This document shows positions 1-6,902 of a DNA stretch of 7,706 nucleotides, one piece after another. Origin of the DNA: Roseibacillus sp. (GTDB taxonomy: Bacteria; Verrucomicrobiota; Verrucomicrobiae; Verrucomicrobiales; Akkermansiaceae); NCBI GenBank assembly GCA_002723015.1, contig PBNG01000038.1, positions 77,745-85,450 of the forward strand, written 5' to 3'. Position numbers and translations under genes: made by a program. Positions within the stretch are counted from its first letter, which is position 1, and the number at the start of each line of letters is the position of its first letter. The notes beneath the pieces were generated by a model that saw only the letters and a list, made by a program, of their open reading frames with translations, was not told the origin of the DNA and did not search any database.

Positions 1-2
1 CG

Positions 3-980
3 ATTCCCGGTGAAGACCAGCGAGGAATTGCTCTCTTTCTCATCGTTGGTTTTGGCACCTTGGTGTCCCTCTTCCCATTCCATTCATGGGCCGCACCTGC
101 ATACGCCAGTGCGCCCGCCCCCATTGCGATGCTGCACGCGGGTGTATTGAAAAAGTTCGGGCTATATGGCCTCCTGAGGCTTCAACCTCTCGTTCCCGAG
201 GGAATGAATCACTGGCTCAACCTGCTTATCGTGCTTCTCATCGGCAACATCCTCTGGGTAGGCCTTGTAACCATAAACCAAAGTCGGCTCGATTCCATGC
301 TGGGCAACTCGAGCGTGATGCACATGGGCTACATTTTCCTCGCATTTGCCGCCTTGAGCGCCGCTGGGACGGAACTGGAGAACTCTGTTGCGATCCCGGC
401 TGCGGTTCTCCTCATGTTTGCCCATGGAGTCACAATCGCGATGCTTTTTGGCCTTGCTGACCCGATCGAAAAGAAAACTGGAACACTGGAGCTTCGGGCC
501 CTTGGAGGACTGGCCAGCCGCACCCCTCGCCTCGCATTTCTCTTCGGCCTCGCTGCCATGGCCTCCATCGGCTTGCCGGGCCTCGCCAACTTCGCGGGAG
601 AGGTCATGGTCTTCATAGCCGGGTTCAAGGGTTGGCAGGCTGGCAGTAGAATGGGGCCCGTCCAAGTAGCCACCATCATCGCACTGTGGGGACTGGTTAT
701 CAGCGCAGTTTACATGTTACGGGCCTACCGCAACGTTTTTCAGGGACCAGGGTCTGCACGGACGGAGAACGCAGAAGATCTTTCCTCCGAAGAACGTAGA
801 CCTGCGATCTTCCTAGCTTTCATTCTTGTGATCGTTGGCCTCTTTCCCAATCTCCTGCTCGGGCTTCTCGAAAAGCCAGAAAGTCTCCCTTCCGGAAATC
901 CTGACGCGAAACACCAGCTGGAAGAGGTTCTTGCGTCCGGACCCGAGTCGCAATCGAGGCAACCCGTTACGGCTAACTGA
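3..980 (+). CDS. nuoM: NADH-quinone oxidoreductase subunit M (NuoM), 5'-truncated by window edge
   Basis: This is the C-terminal 325 residues of an antiporter-like membrane subunit of complex I, which moves protons across the cytoplasmic membrane as quinone is reduced. The frame is open to the left edge, so the true start lies outside the window; NuoM proteins are usually about 500 residues. Family landmarks, numbered from the first visible codon, are PFHSW at 25-29, GVLKKFGLYGLLR at 47-59, SSVMHMGY at 103-110, MFAHG at 138-142 and NFAGEVM at 196-202. These correspond to the TM8 lysine (K51), the conserved histidines and the TM12 glutamate (E200) of E. coli NuoM. The residue matching the TM7 lysine (E. 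coli K234) is leucine (codon 60-62), and the LPDAH-type motif after PFHxW reads AAPAY. The tail after about residue 290 is polar. It ends 8 bp before nuoN, in the same operon. NuoM is favoured over NuoL or Mrp subunits by its position and motifs. Confidence 0.93.
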   Translation: MPGEDQRGIALFLIVGFGTLVSLFPFHSWAAPAYASAPAPIAMLHAGVLKKFGLYGLLRLQPLVPEGMNHWLNLLIVLLIGNILWVGLVTINQSRLDSMLGNSSVMHMGYIFLAFAALSAAGTELENSVAIPAAVLLMFAHGVTIAMLFGLADPIEKKTGTLELRALGGLASRTPRLAFLFGLAAMASIGLPGLANFAGEVMVFIAGFKGWQAGSRMGPVQVATIIALWGLVISAVYMLRAYRNVFQGPGSARTENAEDLSSEERRPAIFLAFILVIVGLFPNLLLGLLEKPESLPSGNPDAKHQLEEVLASGPESQSRQPVTAN

Positions 981-988
981 AAAACGCC

Positions 989-2473
989 ATGCCCGCCTAT
1001 TGGTTAGAAGCTACCGTAGTTGTCCTTGGCCTCATCCTCCTGCTCATGGAGGCCTTCGGAAAATCCTCCAGCCGGGAACTGATGCGGAGAGTTGCGATTG
1101 GAGGCCTCGCATTTATCCTCGTTCCCCTCTACTTCGCGGTCGCCCCCCCCGCCGACAACGCGGAACTGGCACGATTTTACATTTACGACAACTGGGCAGT
1201 CTTCTTCAAGCTGTTGGCCCTGCTGTCAACGATTCTTATCCTCCTTATGGCATATGATTATCGTAAGGTCCTCAATCAGTTCACCGAGGATCCTGGCACG
1301 GATCATGGCACAGGCGAATTCTACGCTCTCCCGGTGTTTGCATGCGCCGGCATGATGTGGATGGCCTCCGCGAGGGACCTTGTCTCCATTTTTGTTTCCC
1401 TCGAACTCGTTACGATCACCTTCTATATCCTGGTTGCCTTCATGCGTCGTCAGGTTGGCTCTCTCGAAGCCGGTGTGAAATATTTAATCCTCGGCGCCCT
1501 GTCTACGGGTTTCCTCGTCTACGGAATTGCATGGATTTATGGGGTCACTCATACCACGAACCTCACTGAGATCGGCCTTGCTATTTCGGACACGAATTCG
1601 GCACTCGGCGCGAATCCTTCGCCTCTTTTCTTCGGGCTTGCCCTGATCCTTCTCTCCTTGGCATTCAAGATTGGCGCCGTGCCAATGCACCTCTGGATCC
1701 CAGATGTATATCAGGGCGCGCCCACTCCGGTCACTGCGTTCCTCTCCGTCGGATCCAAGGCAGCTGGATTCATCGTCGCTCTCCGTATTCTCGAACCCTT
1801 CTTCGAGTCGGATCTGACAAGAAACCAGACCACTCTGATTGTCCTCATCATGGCGGGGCTTACGCTGCTCCTGGGCAACCTTGCAGCGATAGCGCAGACC
1901 AACTTCAAGCGTCTTCTGGCCTACTCATCCATCGCTCATGCCGGCTTTATCCTCCTCGCTCTTGCAGCGTGGCATCCGGGAAGCACGAGTTCCCTGAGCA
2001 CACCACAGGTTGTTGGCCTCTATCTTGCCACCTACCTCGTCATCACCCTGGGTGCCTTTTTTGTTCTGATCGCGGTGCGAAATTCCGAGAACAGCGATGA
2101 CATCTCAGCTTTCAATGGACTTGGCCAACGCAATCCGTCACTTGCTCTCTGCGCCACGATCCTCCTCTCTGCCCTTGCCGGGCTACCCCTGACTGCAGGT
2201 TTTATCGGGAAATTCTTCGCCTTTCAGCTGGCGATCAGCTCCGCCGCAAACAGCAAGGCTCTCTGGTTCGGAGTCGGTGTCGGATTCATCGGAGTCGCTG
2301 CCTCATTCTATTACTATCTCAAGGTCATCCGCGCCATCTACTGGCGACCAGCCACCAGTGAAAAAGAAATCCCGGTTCCCCGAATAAGCAGGATCGCCAT
2401 CCTTAGCCTGACCGGGCTTACCATCCTCTTTGGCTTCTGGCCAAACCCTATCATCTGGGTAATTGGAAGCTGA
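989..2473 (+). CDS. nuoN: NADH-quinone oxidoreductase subunit N (NuoN)
   Basis: This is a complete 494-residue antiporter-like subunit of complex I, close to the usual family length, and hydrophobic throughout, as expected for about 14 membrane helices. Signature stretches are SLELVTITFYILVAF at 137-151, SLEAGVKYLILGA at 158-170, FKIGAVPMHLWIPDVYQGAP at 226-245, AYSSIAHAGF at 311-320 and LPLTAGFIGKFFAFQ at 399-413. By comparison with E. coli NuoN, all the proton-path charges are present: E139 (TM5), K227 (TM7), K257 (TM8, in VGSK) and K408 (TM12, in GFIGKF). The ATG lies 8 bp after the nuoM stop with no Shine-Dalgarno between, which suggests coupled translation. nuoN is typically the last gene of nuo operons, and here the next gene is convergent, so the operon very likely ends here. 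A run of eight C at 1143-1150 lies inside the reading frame. Confidence 0.97.
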   Translation: MPAYWLEATVVVLGLILLLMEAFGKSSSRELMRRVAIGGLAFILVPLYFAVAPPADNAELARFYIYDNWAVFFKLLALLSTILILLMAYDYRKVLNQFTEDPGTDHGTGEFYALPVFACAGMMWMASARDLVSIFVSLELVTITFYILVAFMRRQVGSLEAGVKYLILGALSTGFLVYGIAWIYGVTHTTNLTEIGLAISDTNSALGANPSPLFFGLALILLSLAFKIGAVPMHLWIPDVYQGAPTPVTAFLSVGSKAAGFIVALRILEPFFESDLTRNQTTLIVLIMAGLTLLLGNLAAIAQTNFKRLLAYSSIAHAGFILLALAAWHPGSTSSLSTPQVVGLYLATYLVITLGAFFVLIAVRNSENSDDISAFNGLGQRNPSLALCATILLSALAGLPLTAGFIGKFFAFQLAISSAANSKALWFGVGVGFIGVAASFYYYLKVIRAIYWRPATSEKEIPVPRISRIAILSLTGLTILFGFWPNPIIWVIGS

Positions 2474-2499
2474 CCGTAGAAGCGATTTCAGCCCCAATC

Positions 2500-3105
2500 T
2501 CAGCCACTGACCCTGACTCTCTCCCGGTCGGGTTGGAGAAACTGGGCCCAGCTCTCATCATCAGAAATGTCGGAACGCTTGCCGAAAATAGGGCGCCACC
2601 GTGGAGCCTTTGGCTTTCGGAGAAGACCCATGCCTACCTCATACGGCATTTTGTTCGCCTTCCGCGTGTTACAGCTGATGCACGAGGTCACAATGTTGTC
2701 CCATGTCGTCTTTCCGCCCTTGTCTCGCGGCAGGACGTGATCAAGGTTCAGGTCACGTTCCTTAAACTTATGGCCACAATACTGGCAAACGAAATCATCC
2801 CGGAGAAAGACGTTCTGCCGGGTAAACTTCACCTCTTTCCGGGGTATCCTGTCGTAGAGGGCCAGAACGATTATGCGGGGAGCACGAAAGGCATGGCGTA
2901 CCGTCCTGATTAACTCGCCTGCGAGATGGCCGGAGGAGTGCTCTGCCCAGGAAACAAGGTCATGGGTCTGATACTGTGCATCTCCATCCGTCTGGACGAT
3001 CTGAGCATGCCCAAGGCAGACAAGCCTCATGGCCCGCTTCACTGAGCAGGTGTGAATTGGCTGCCAGAGCCGGTTCAAAACGAGAACCGGGCACTCCAGC
3101 AACAA
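2500..3105 (-). CDS. Standalone HNH endonuclease family protein
   Basis: The gene encodes 201 residues from a TTG start at 3105. The C-terminal half is an HNH (McrA-like) nuclease domain. CQYC (C107, C110) and CISCN (C142, C145) form a zinc-binding pair of knuckles. LDHVLPRDKGG (121-131) carries the catalytic DH (D122, H123), followed by W135 and N137. The third metal-ligand position is Asn (N146), as in many HNN variants. The N-terminal segment beginning VLVLNRLWQPI (8-18) matches a widespread chromosomal HNH family that opens close to this motif. That supports the TTG start, as does a GGAGG at 3118-3114 spaced 8 nt from it. A longer in-frame form from GTG at 3207 would add 34 residues with no family features. 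The gene is convergent to nuoN (26 bp apart) and divergent from aroC. Its biological role is unknown; nothing around it suggests restriction, a toxin, an intron or a homing element. Confidence 0.88.
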   Translation of the reverse strand: MLLECPVLVLNRLWQPIHTCSVKRAMRLVCLGHAQIVQTDGDAQYQTHDLVSWAEHSSGHLAGELIRTVRHAFRAPRIIVLALYDRIPRKEVKFTRQNVFLRDDFVCQYCGHKFKERDLNLDHVLPRDKGGKTTWDNIVTSCISCNTRKANKMPYEVGMGLLRKPKAPRWRPIFGKRSDISDDESWAQFLQPDRERVRVSG

Positions 3106-3113
3106 TTTATCAG

Positions 3114-3118
3114 CCTCC
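3114..3118 (-). promoter_or_regulatory. Shine-Dalgarno GGAGG for the HNH gene
   Basis: The minus strand reads GGAGG from 3118 to 3114, followed by 8 nt and then TTG at 3105. The motif and spacing are near ideal, and this decides the start codon of the HNH gene. None of the five plus-strand starts in the window has a comparable motif. Confidence 0.6.
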
Positions 3119-3137
3119 GCAGGCACTACAGTTATGG

Positions 3138-3166
3138 AAATTAAGCACCGGAACTGATCCCTACAA
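3138..3166 (-). promoter_or_regulatory. Weak candidate promoter for the HNH gene
   Basis: On the minus strand, TTGTAG (3166-3161) and TAATTT (3143-3138) are separated by 17 nt. This resembles a -35/-10 pair and would start transcription about 25 nt upstream of the TTG start. The -10 match is poor (3 of 6 to TATAAT), so this is only a suggestion from spacing and position. Confidence 0.2.
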
Positions 3167-3234
3167 GGGAAAGCTCTCGAGCGAGAGATACCCCATTCTG
3201 GGTTCACCGCCCCAATCTGCCGAAGCAGGGATTG
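3158..3234. other. Cluster of short inverted repeats in the HNH/aroC divergent region
   Basis: Four short palindromic elements lie one after another. They are TCCC/GGGA around a 5-nt loop (3158-3170), CTCTCG/CGAGAG around AG (3174-3187), CCC/GGG around 5 nt (3192-3202), and an 8-bp stem with a two-base bulge closed by CGAA (3213-3234: CAATC+TGC against GCA+GATTG). No U-tract follows, so these are not ordinary intrinsic terminators. They could form a structured 5' leader for aroC, an operator, or a small RNA, or arise by chance. The 6-bp and 8-bp stems are the least likely to be random. The rest of the 162-bp gap (3106-3267) shows only the weak minus-strand promoter candidate and the HNH ribosome-binding site; no clear plus-strand promoter for aroC is visible. 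Confidence 0.35.
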
Positions 3235-3267
3235 CCTTGATAATCCAATAGCCTTAAAGTGCTCTCA

Positions 3268-4371
3268 ATGTCTAGTTTCCTCGGTCGATGCTTTCACATT
3301 GCCACCTGGGGCGAGTCCCATGGCGGTGGAGTTGGGGTCGTGATTGATGGGTGTCCGCCCCGTATCCCCCTCACCGCGGAACAGATCCAGAACGAACTCA
3401 ACCGGCGACGACCCGGCCAGAGTGAAATCGTGACCCCCCGGAACGAAGCCGACGAATGCGAAATCCTCTCCGGGATCTTTGAAGGACTTACCCTCGGATC
3501 CCCCATTGCCATTCTCGTCCGAAACAAGGACGCGCGTCCCGCAGCCTACGAGGAAATGTCCGCCAAATACCGGCCTTCCCACGCAGACTACACCTATGAC
3601 GCCAAGTATGGGATCCGTAACTGGCAGGGAGGCGGCAGGGCCTCCGCACGCGAAACCATAGGTCGGGTGGCGGCCGCCGCAGTCGCAAAGCAGGTCCTCA
3701 ATGCCCTCGCGCCGGGCATCGAAATCATCGCCTGGGTTTCCTCCATTCAGGATCTTGAGGCCGAGGTGGACCCTCAGACCGTGGCCACCGACCAGATCGA
3801 GAACAATATTGTGCGAACTGGGGATCCTTCCAAGGTGGAGGAAATGATTACCCTGATCAAAAGAGCCCGGGGCGAGGGAAACTCTCTCGGGGGCACGGTG
3901 CAGGCAGTCGTTCGTGGTTGTCCCCCGGGGCTGGGGGAGCCCGTTTTCGATAAACTGGAAGCTGATCTCGCCAAAGCCATGATGAGCCTCCCCGCGACCA
4001 AGGGATTTGAAATTGGGTCAGGCTTCAAGGGCACCTTGCTCACGGGAAAGGAGCACAATGATCACTTTTACATGCAGGAGGATCGCGTCAGAACGCATAC
4101 AAATCACTCCGGAGGGATCCAGGGAGGCATCTCAAACGGGGAACCTATCCTTTTCAAAGTCGCTTTTAAACCGACCGCGACCATCATGATGGAGCAGGCA
4201 ACTGTCAGCAACACCGGATCTGACACTGAGCTCAAGGGCCGTGGCAGACATGACCCCTGCGTCCTGCCCCGAGCCGTACCCATGATCGAGGCGATGACTG
4301 CCCTTGTGCTCTGTGATCACCTTCTTCGGCAGAGAGCCCAGTGCGGCCTGACAACTGCTATTTCTCAATAA
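3268..4371 (+). CDS. aroC: Chorismate synthase (AroC)
   Basis: This 367-residue enzyme converts 5-enolpyruvylshikimate-3-phosphate to chorismate using reduced FMN. It is the last step of the shikimate pathway, feeding aromatic amino acids, folate and quinones. Diagnostic segments are TWGESHGG (13-20, catalytic H18), RRRPGQSE (46-53), [10 protein letters not shown] (101-110, catalytic H105), [13 protein letters not shown] (121-133, FMN/phosphate contacts), [15 protein letters not shown] (279-293) and [18 protein letters not shown] (326-343). The length matches the family (E. coli 361). The ATG at 3268 gives the family-typical MSSFLGR N-terminus; an in-frame GTG at 3259 would add only three residues. 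There is no Shine-Dalgarno upstream. All catalytic residues I can place are intact. The gene opens a co-directional run and the next gene begins 18 bp after its stop, so the two are probably co-transcribed. Confidence 0.98.
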   Translation: MSSFLGRCFHIATWGESHGGGVGVVIDGCPPRIPLTAEQIQNELNRRRPGQSEIVTPRNEADECEILSGIFEGLTLGSPIAILVRNKDARPAAYEEMSAKYRPSHADYTYDAKYGIRNWQGGGRASARETIGRVAAAAVAKQVLNALAPGIEIIAWVSSIQDLEAEVDPQTVATDQIENNIVRTGDPSKVEEMITLIKRARGEGNSLGGTVQAVVRGCPPGLGEPVFDKLEADLAKAMMSLPATKGFEIGSGFKGTLLTGKEHNDHFYMQEDRVRTHTNHSGGIQGGISNGEPILFKVAFKPTATIMMEQATVSNTGSDTELKGRGRHDPCVLPRAVPMIEAMTALVLCDHLLRQRAQCGLTTAISQ

Positions 4372-4389
4372 ACTCTCCCAAATCTACAT

Positions 4390-5265
4390 ATGCTCGCGAT
4401 CTCCTCATCTGATCTCACGATCTATGGCGTCCTCGGCCTGATCATTATCGCGTTTGTCATCCTTGGCCTGCTCAAGGGATTTGTGCGAATGACACTCGGT
4501 CTGGTCGCGCTCTCCGCGGGCGCTCTCTCCGGGCTCTGGGGCTTTCAGAATGGATCATCATTTGCAGGCGTCCTTATCGAGGATCCTGACCCCTGGATGT
4601 CCGTAGCAGTCGGTCTTGTGGTCGGCTTTGCCGTTTTTTTTGCAGCGCGTGCCCTCTTTGGAATACTCCTCAACCCTGTGAAAAAAAGGGAGGGGAAACA
4701 GAAACGGTTTACCCCTAGTGGAGGCATCCTTGGATTTCTCATGGGCGTCACCTTCACCTGGTTCTGTCTTTCGGGAGTTCGCTATGTCGGCACTCTCTCA
4801 GAGTTAGACTGGGTTCGCGCGGCTCTCTCAAATACGGAATGGCTGAGAGCCTCCACTTCAGAGGCCCGGTCCTCCAAGCAGCCTTCCCAGCCAACCCTCT
4901 CGAAACTGAAGCGAAAACTGGATGCCAGTGCTGCCGGAAAGCTCCATGAGAAGTTTGATTTTCTCAACAGCAAGGCTCGGGCAAACCTGTCCAAGCTCAC
5001 CCTTCTGGTAGATAACGAGAGGGTATGGACCCGCGCAAATCTGAAAACGGACGTCCGGGCAGCAGCAAAGCAGGCTCGGATCAATTACCTGCTGACCGAG
5101 CAGAAAGCTCAGCTGAGATCCCTCTACGATCAGGGCCAATATGCCCAGTTGCTCCACTCAGAATCAATTAAGAACGTCTGTGCGGAAGAGAATGCTCGCT
5201 CCAAACTTGAGAGCCTCGACATAGAAGCGGCGATCGGACTCGTGACAAGTGAGACAGACAACTAG
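4390..5265 (+). CDS. CvpA-family-like inner membrane protein with long soluble C-terminal tail
   Basis: The gene encodes 291 residues. The N-terminal half has about four hydrophobic helices (roughly 11-29, 33-51, 70-93 and 112-133). LGLLKGFVRMTLGLVAL (25-41) resembles the GxxRG-type region of the CvpA/colicin V production family, where a glycine- and basic-rich turn joins helices 1 and 2. A basic loop with KKREGKQKR (98-106) probably faces the cytoplasm. E. coli CvpA is about 160 residues, so the last 140 or so residues are extra: they are hydrophilic, rich in Lys, Ala, Leu and Ser, and look largely helical, with one candidate helix around 222-256. I recognise no catalytic motif there. The CvpA family is linked to colicin V export and envelope homeostasis, but no biochemical activity can be assigned here. 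The gene follows aroC by 18 bp. A T8 run (4634-4641) and an A7 run (4681-4687) lie in frame. There is no Shine-Dalgarno. Confidence 0.75.
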   Translation: MLAISSSDLTIYGVLGLIIIAFVILGLLKGFVRMTLGLVALSAGALSGLWGFQNGSSFAGVLIEDPDPWMSVAVGLVVGFAVFFAARALFGILLNPVKKREGKQKRFTPSGGILGFLMGVTFTWFCLSGVRYVGTLSELDWVRAALSNTEWLRASTSEARSSKQPSQPTLSKLKRKLDASAAGKLHEKFDFLNSKARANLSKLTLLVDNERVWTRANLKTDVRAAAKQARINYLLTEQKAQLRSLYDQGQYAQLLHSESIKNVCAEENARSKLESLDIEAAIGLVTSETDN

Positions 5266-5404
5266 GGATTCGAGCCAACGTGGAGGACACGGCCCATAAA
5301 CGTGAGCCGGTGCTCTGGCAATGGTTCCCACCCTTGCACTCGCTCTCACAGGACGCCACACTCTGAACCCAGCGCAACAAACGCCGGACCACTTACTCCT
5401 GTCG
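5266..5404. other. 139-bp gap between cvpA-like gene and gatB
   Basis: I see no convincing promoter, terminator or RNA gene here. The gatB frame stays open upstream to at least an ATG at 5321, but the encoded stretch (VPTLALALTGRHTLN and on) has no resemblance to GatB N-termini. The gap is large compared with the 18-bp and 34-bp spacings around it, so it may hold an internal promoter that I cannot pinpoint. Confidence 0.4.
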
Positions 5405-6868
5405 ATGCACGAGGATTATATCGCTACCGTCGGACTCGAGGTCCACTGTCAGGTTAAAACCGAGAGCAAGATGTTCTGCTCCTGTCGGACCAGCTTTGGA
5501 GAAGAACCCAACACCAATGTATGTCCAACCTGTATGGGCCTTCCCGGAGCTCTGCCCGTCCTCAACAAGGCCGCCATCGAGCAAACCGTCCTTGCGGGAT
5601 TGCTCCTGGGATGCACAACGCCTGAAATATCCAAATGGGATAGAAAAAATTATTTCTATCCCGACATGCCGAAGAACTACCAGATCTCCCAATTTGACCT
5701 GCCACTTTGCCTGGGGGGAGACGTTTCGCTTCCTGACCACAGCTATCCCAAGGATTACCAGCAGGAGATCGCTACCCCGGGGAAAAGCATCGGCCTCACA
5801 CGCATCCATCTTGAGGAGGACGTCGCCAAATCTACCCATCTAGAAAATTCCAGTATTATCGACTTCAATCGCGCCGGCACTCCTCTCATGGAGATCGTTT
5901 CAGAGCCAGAAATCGAAACGCCAGAGGAGGCCTTCGCCTATCTAAAGACTCTCCAGCAAATTCTTATTTATGGCGGGATCTCGGACGCCGACATGGAAAA
6001 GGGGCAACTGCGCTGCGACGTCAATGTCTCGGTCCGGAAACGCGACACTGAAAAGCTCGGCACCAAGATCGAACTCAAGAACATGAACTCCATTTCCGCT
6101 GTGCGCCGGGCTCTTCATTACGAAATAGAGCGCCAGATAAAGGTCCTGGAGGACGGAGGCACCCATGATCAGGCTACCTGGCGGTGGAACGATGACGCAG
6201 GAGTCACCGAATTCATGCGAGGAAAAGAGGACGCTCATGATTATCGTTATTTCCCAGACCCCGACCTCCTTCCTGTGCGATCCGGTGACATCGTAGACCG
6301 AATGCGCGCTCACGTTCCAGAGCTTCCCTCTGCAAAGTCAGAGCGTTTCGAACGAGATTTTGAGATCACCGGCTATGATGCCTATGTCCTCTCCTCTGAT
6401 CGCGCGCTGGCAGACTATTTCGAAGCGGCAGCAGGTGCGTCTTCCGCCCCTCCCAAGAAGATCGCCAACTGGGTGATCAACACCCTTCTCCGGCATCTCA
6501 ACGAAGACGATCTCGCCCCCTCCGCCTCTCCTCTCGCGGCAGAGAAGCTTGCCAACACTGTGAACCTAATCGAGGAGGGAACCATTTCCAACAATCAGGC
6601 CCGGGAGGTCTTCAATTCCCTGTGGGCAGACCCCACCCGGGATCCGGCCGAGGTAGCCAAGGATCTTGGATTCGAGCCTGCTGACACGGGAGCCATCGAC
6701 GCCCTGATTGAGGAGGCGATCTCATCCAACCCTGAAAAAGTATCTGAAATTCAGGCAGGAAACGAAAAGCTTGTGAACTGGCTGACTGGTCAGGTCATGA
6801 AGGCCTCAAAGGGGAAGGCTAATCCGAAACAGGTCACTGACTCTATCCGGACGAAACTTCTGAACTAG
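5405..6868 (+). CDS. gatB: Asp-tRNA(Asn)/Glu-tRNA(Gln) amidotransferase subunit B (GatB)
   Basis: GatB, with GatA and GatC, converts Glu-tRNA(Gln) and/or Asp-tRNA(Asn) to the amidated forms. GatB binds the tRNA, activates the carboxylate with ATP and receives ammonia from GatA. The protein is 487 residues, the normal family length. Landmarks are VGLEVHCQVKTESKMFCSC (9-27), a four-cysteine cluster (C25, C27, C40, C43) that binds zinc in many GatB proteins, YFYPDMPKNYQISQFD (83-98), IHLEEDVAK (134-142), DFNRAGTPLMEIVSEPE (153-169), GQLRCDVNVSVR (200-211), KIELKNMNS (221-229) and HDYRYFPDPDLLP (278-290). The end (about 340-487, with EGTISNNQAREVF at 391-403) is the helical YqeY-like tRNA-binding tail. 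The ATG at 5405 gives the family N-terminus MHEDYIATVGLEVH. An in-frame ATG at 5321 would add 28 unrelated residues. gatA and gatC are not visible, so they must lie elsewhere. No Shine-Dalgarno is seen. Confidence 0.97.
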   Translation: MHEDYIATVGLEVHCQVKTESKMFCSCRTSFGEEPNTNVCPTCMGLPGALPVLNKAAIEQTVLAGLLLGCTTPEISKWDRKNYFYPDMPKNYQISQFDLPLCLGGDVSLPDHSYPKDYQQEIATPGKSIGLTRIHLEEDVAKSTHLENSSIIDFNRAGTPLMEIVSEPEIETPEEAFAYLKTLQQILIYGGISDADMEKGQLRCDVNVSVRKRDTEKLGTKIELKNMNSISAVRRALHYEIERQIKVLEDGGTHDQATWRWNDDAGVTEFMRGKEDAHDYRYFPDPDLLPVRSGDIVDRMRAHVPELPSAKSERFERDFEITGYDAYVLSSDRALADYFEAAAGASSAPPKKIANWVINTLLRHLNEDDLAPSASPLAAEKLANTVNLIEEGTISNNQAREVFNSLWADPTRDPAEVAKDLGFEPADTGAIDALIEEAISSNPEKVSEIQAGNEKLVNWLTGQVMKASKGKANPKQVTDSIRTKLLN

Positions 6869-6902
6869 AAATCTCAAAATTTCCTTAAGAACCGTTCAGC
6901 CG

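Noticed and set aside
1143..1150. Run of eight C inside nuoN, and similar T8 (4634-4641) and A7 (4681-4687) runs in the cvpA-like gene, as possible phase-variation tracts.
   Set aside because: The frames are intact, the tracts are short, they lie in housekeeping or membrane genes not expected to switch, and the encoded residues explain them.
2533..2913. Open frame of 126 codons on the plus strand opposite the HNH gene.
   Set aside because: It is the antisense shadow of a well-supported nuclease gene and its translation resembles no known protein.
5262..5345. Minus-strand GGCTCGAATCC resembling a tRNA T-loop just after the cvpA-like gene.
   Set aside because: The flanking bases do not form a 5-bp T-stem, no acceptor or anticodon arm can be built, and the element would overlap the end of a coding region.
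5321..5404. Upstream ATG giving a 28-residue N-terminal extension of GatB.
   Set aside because: GatB homologues begin near the ATG at 5405, and the extension has no family resemblance and no ribosome-binding site.
6868..6883. AT-rich inverted repeat GAAAT/ATTTC after gatB as a terminator.
   Set aside because: Only five weak pairs, no GC core and no clear U-tract; the ABC gene follows closely and is probably co-transcribed.
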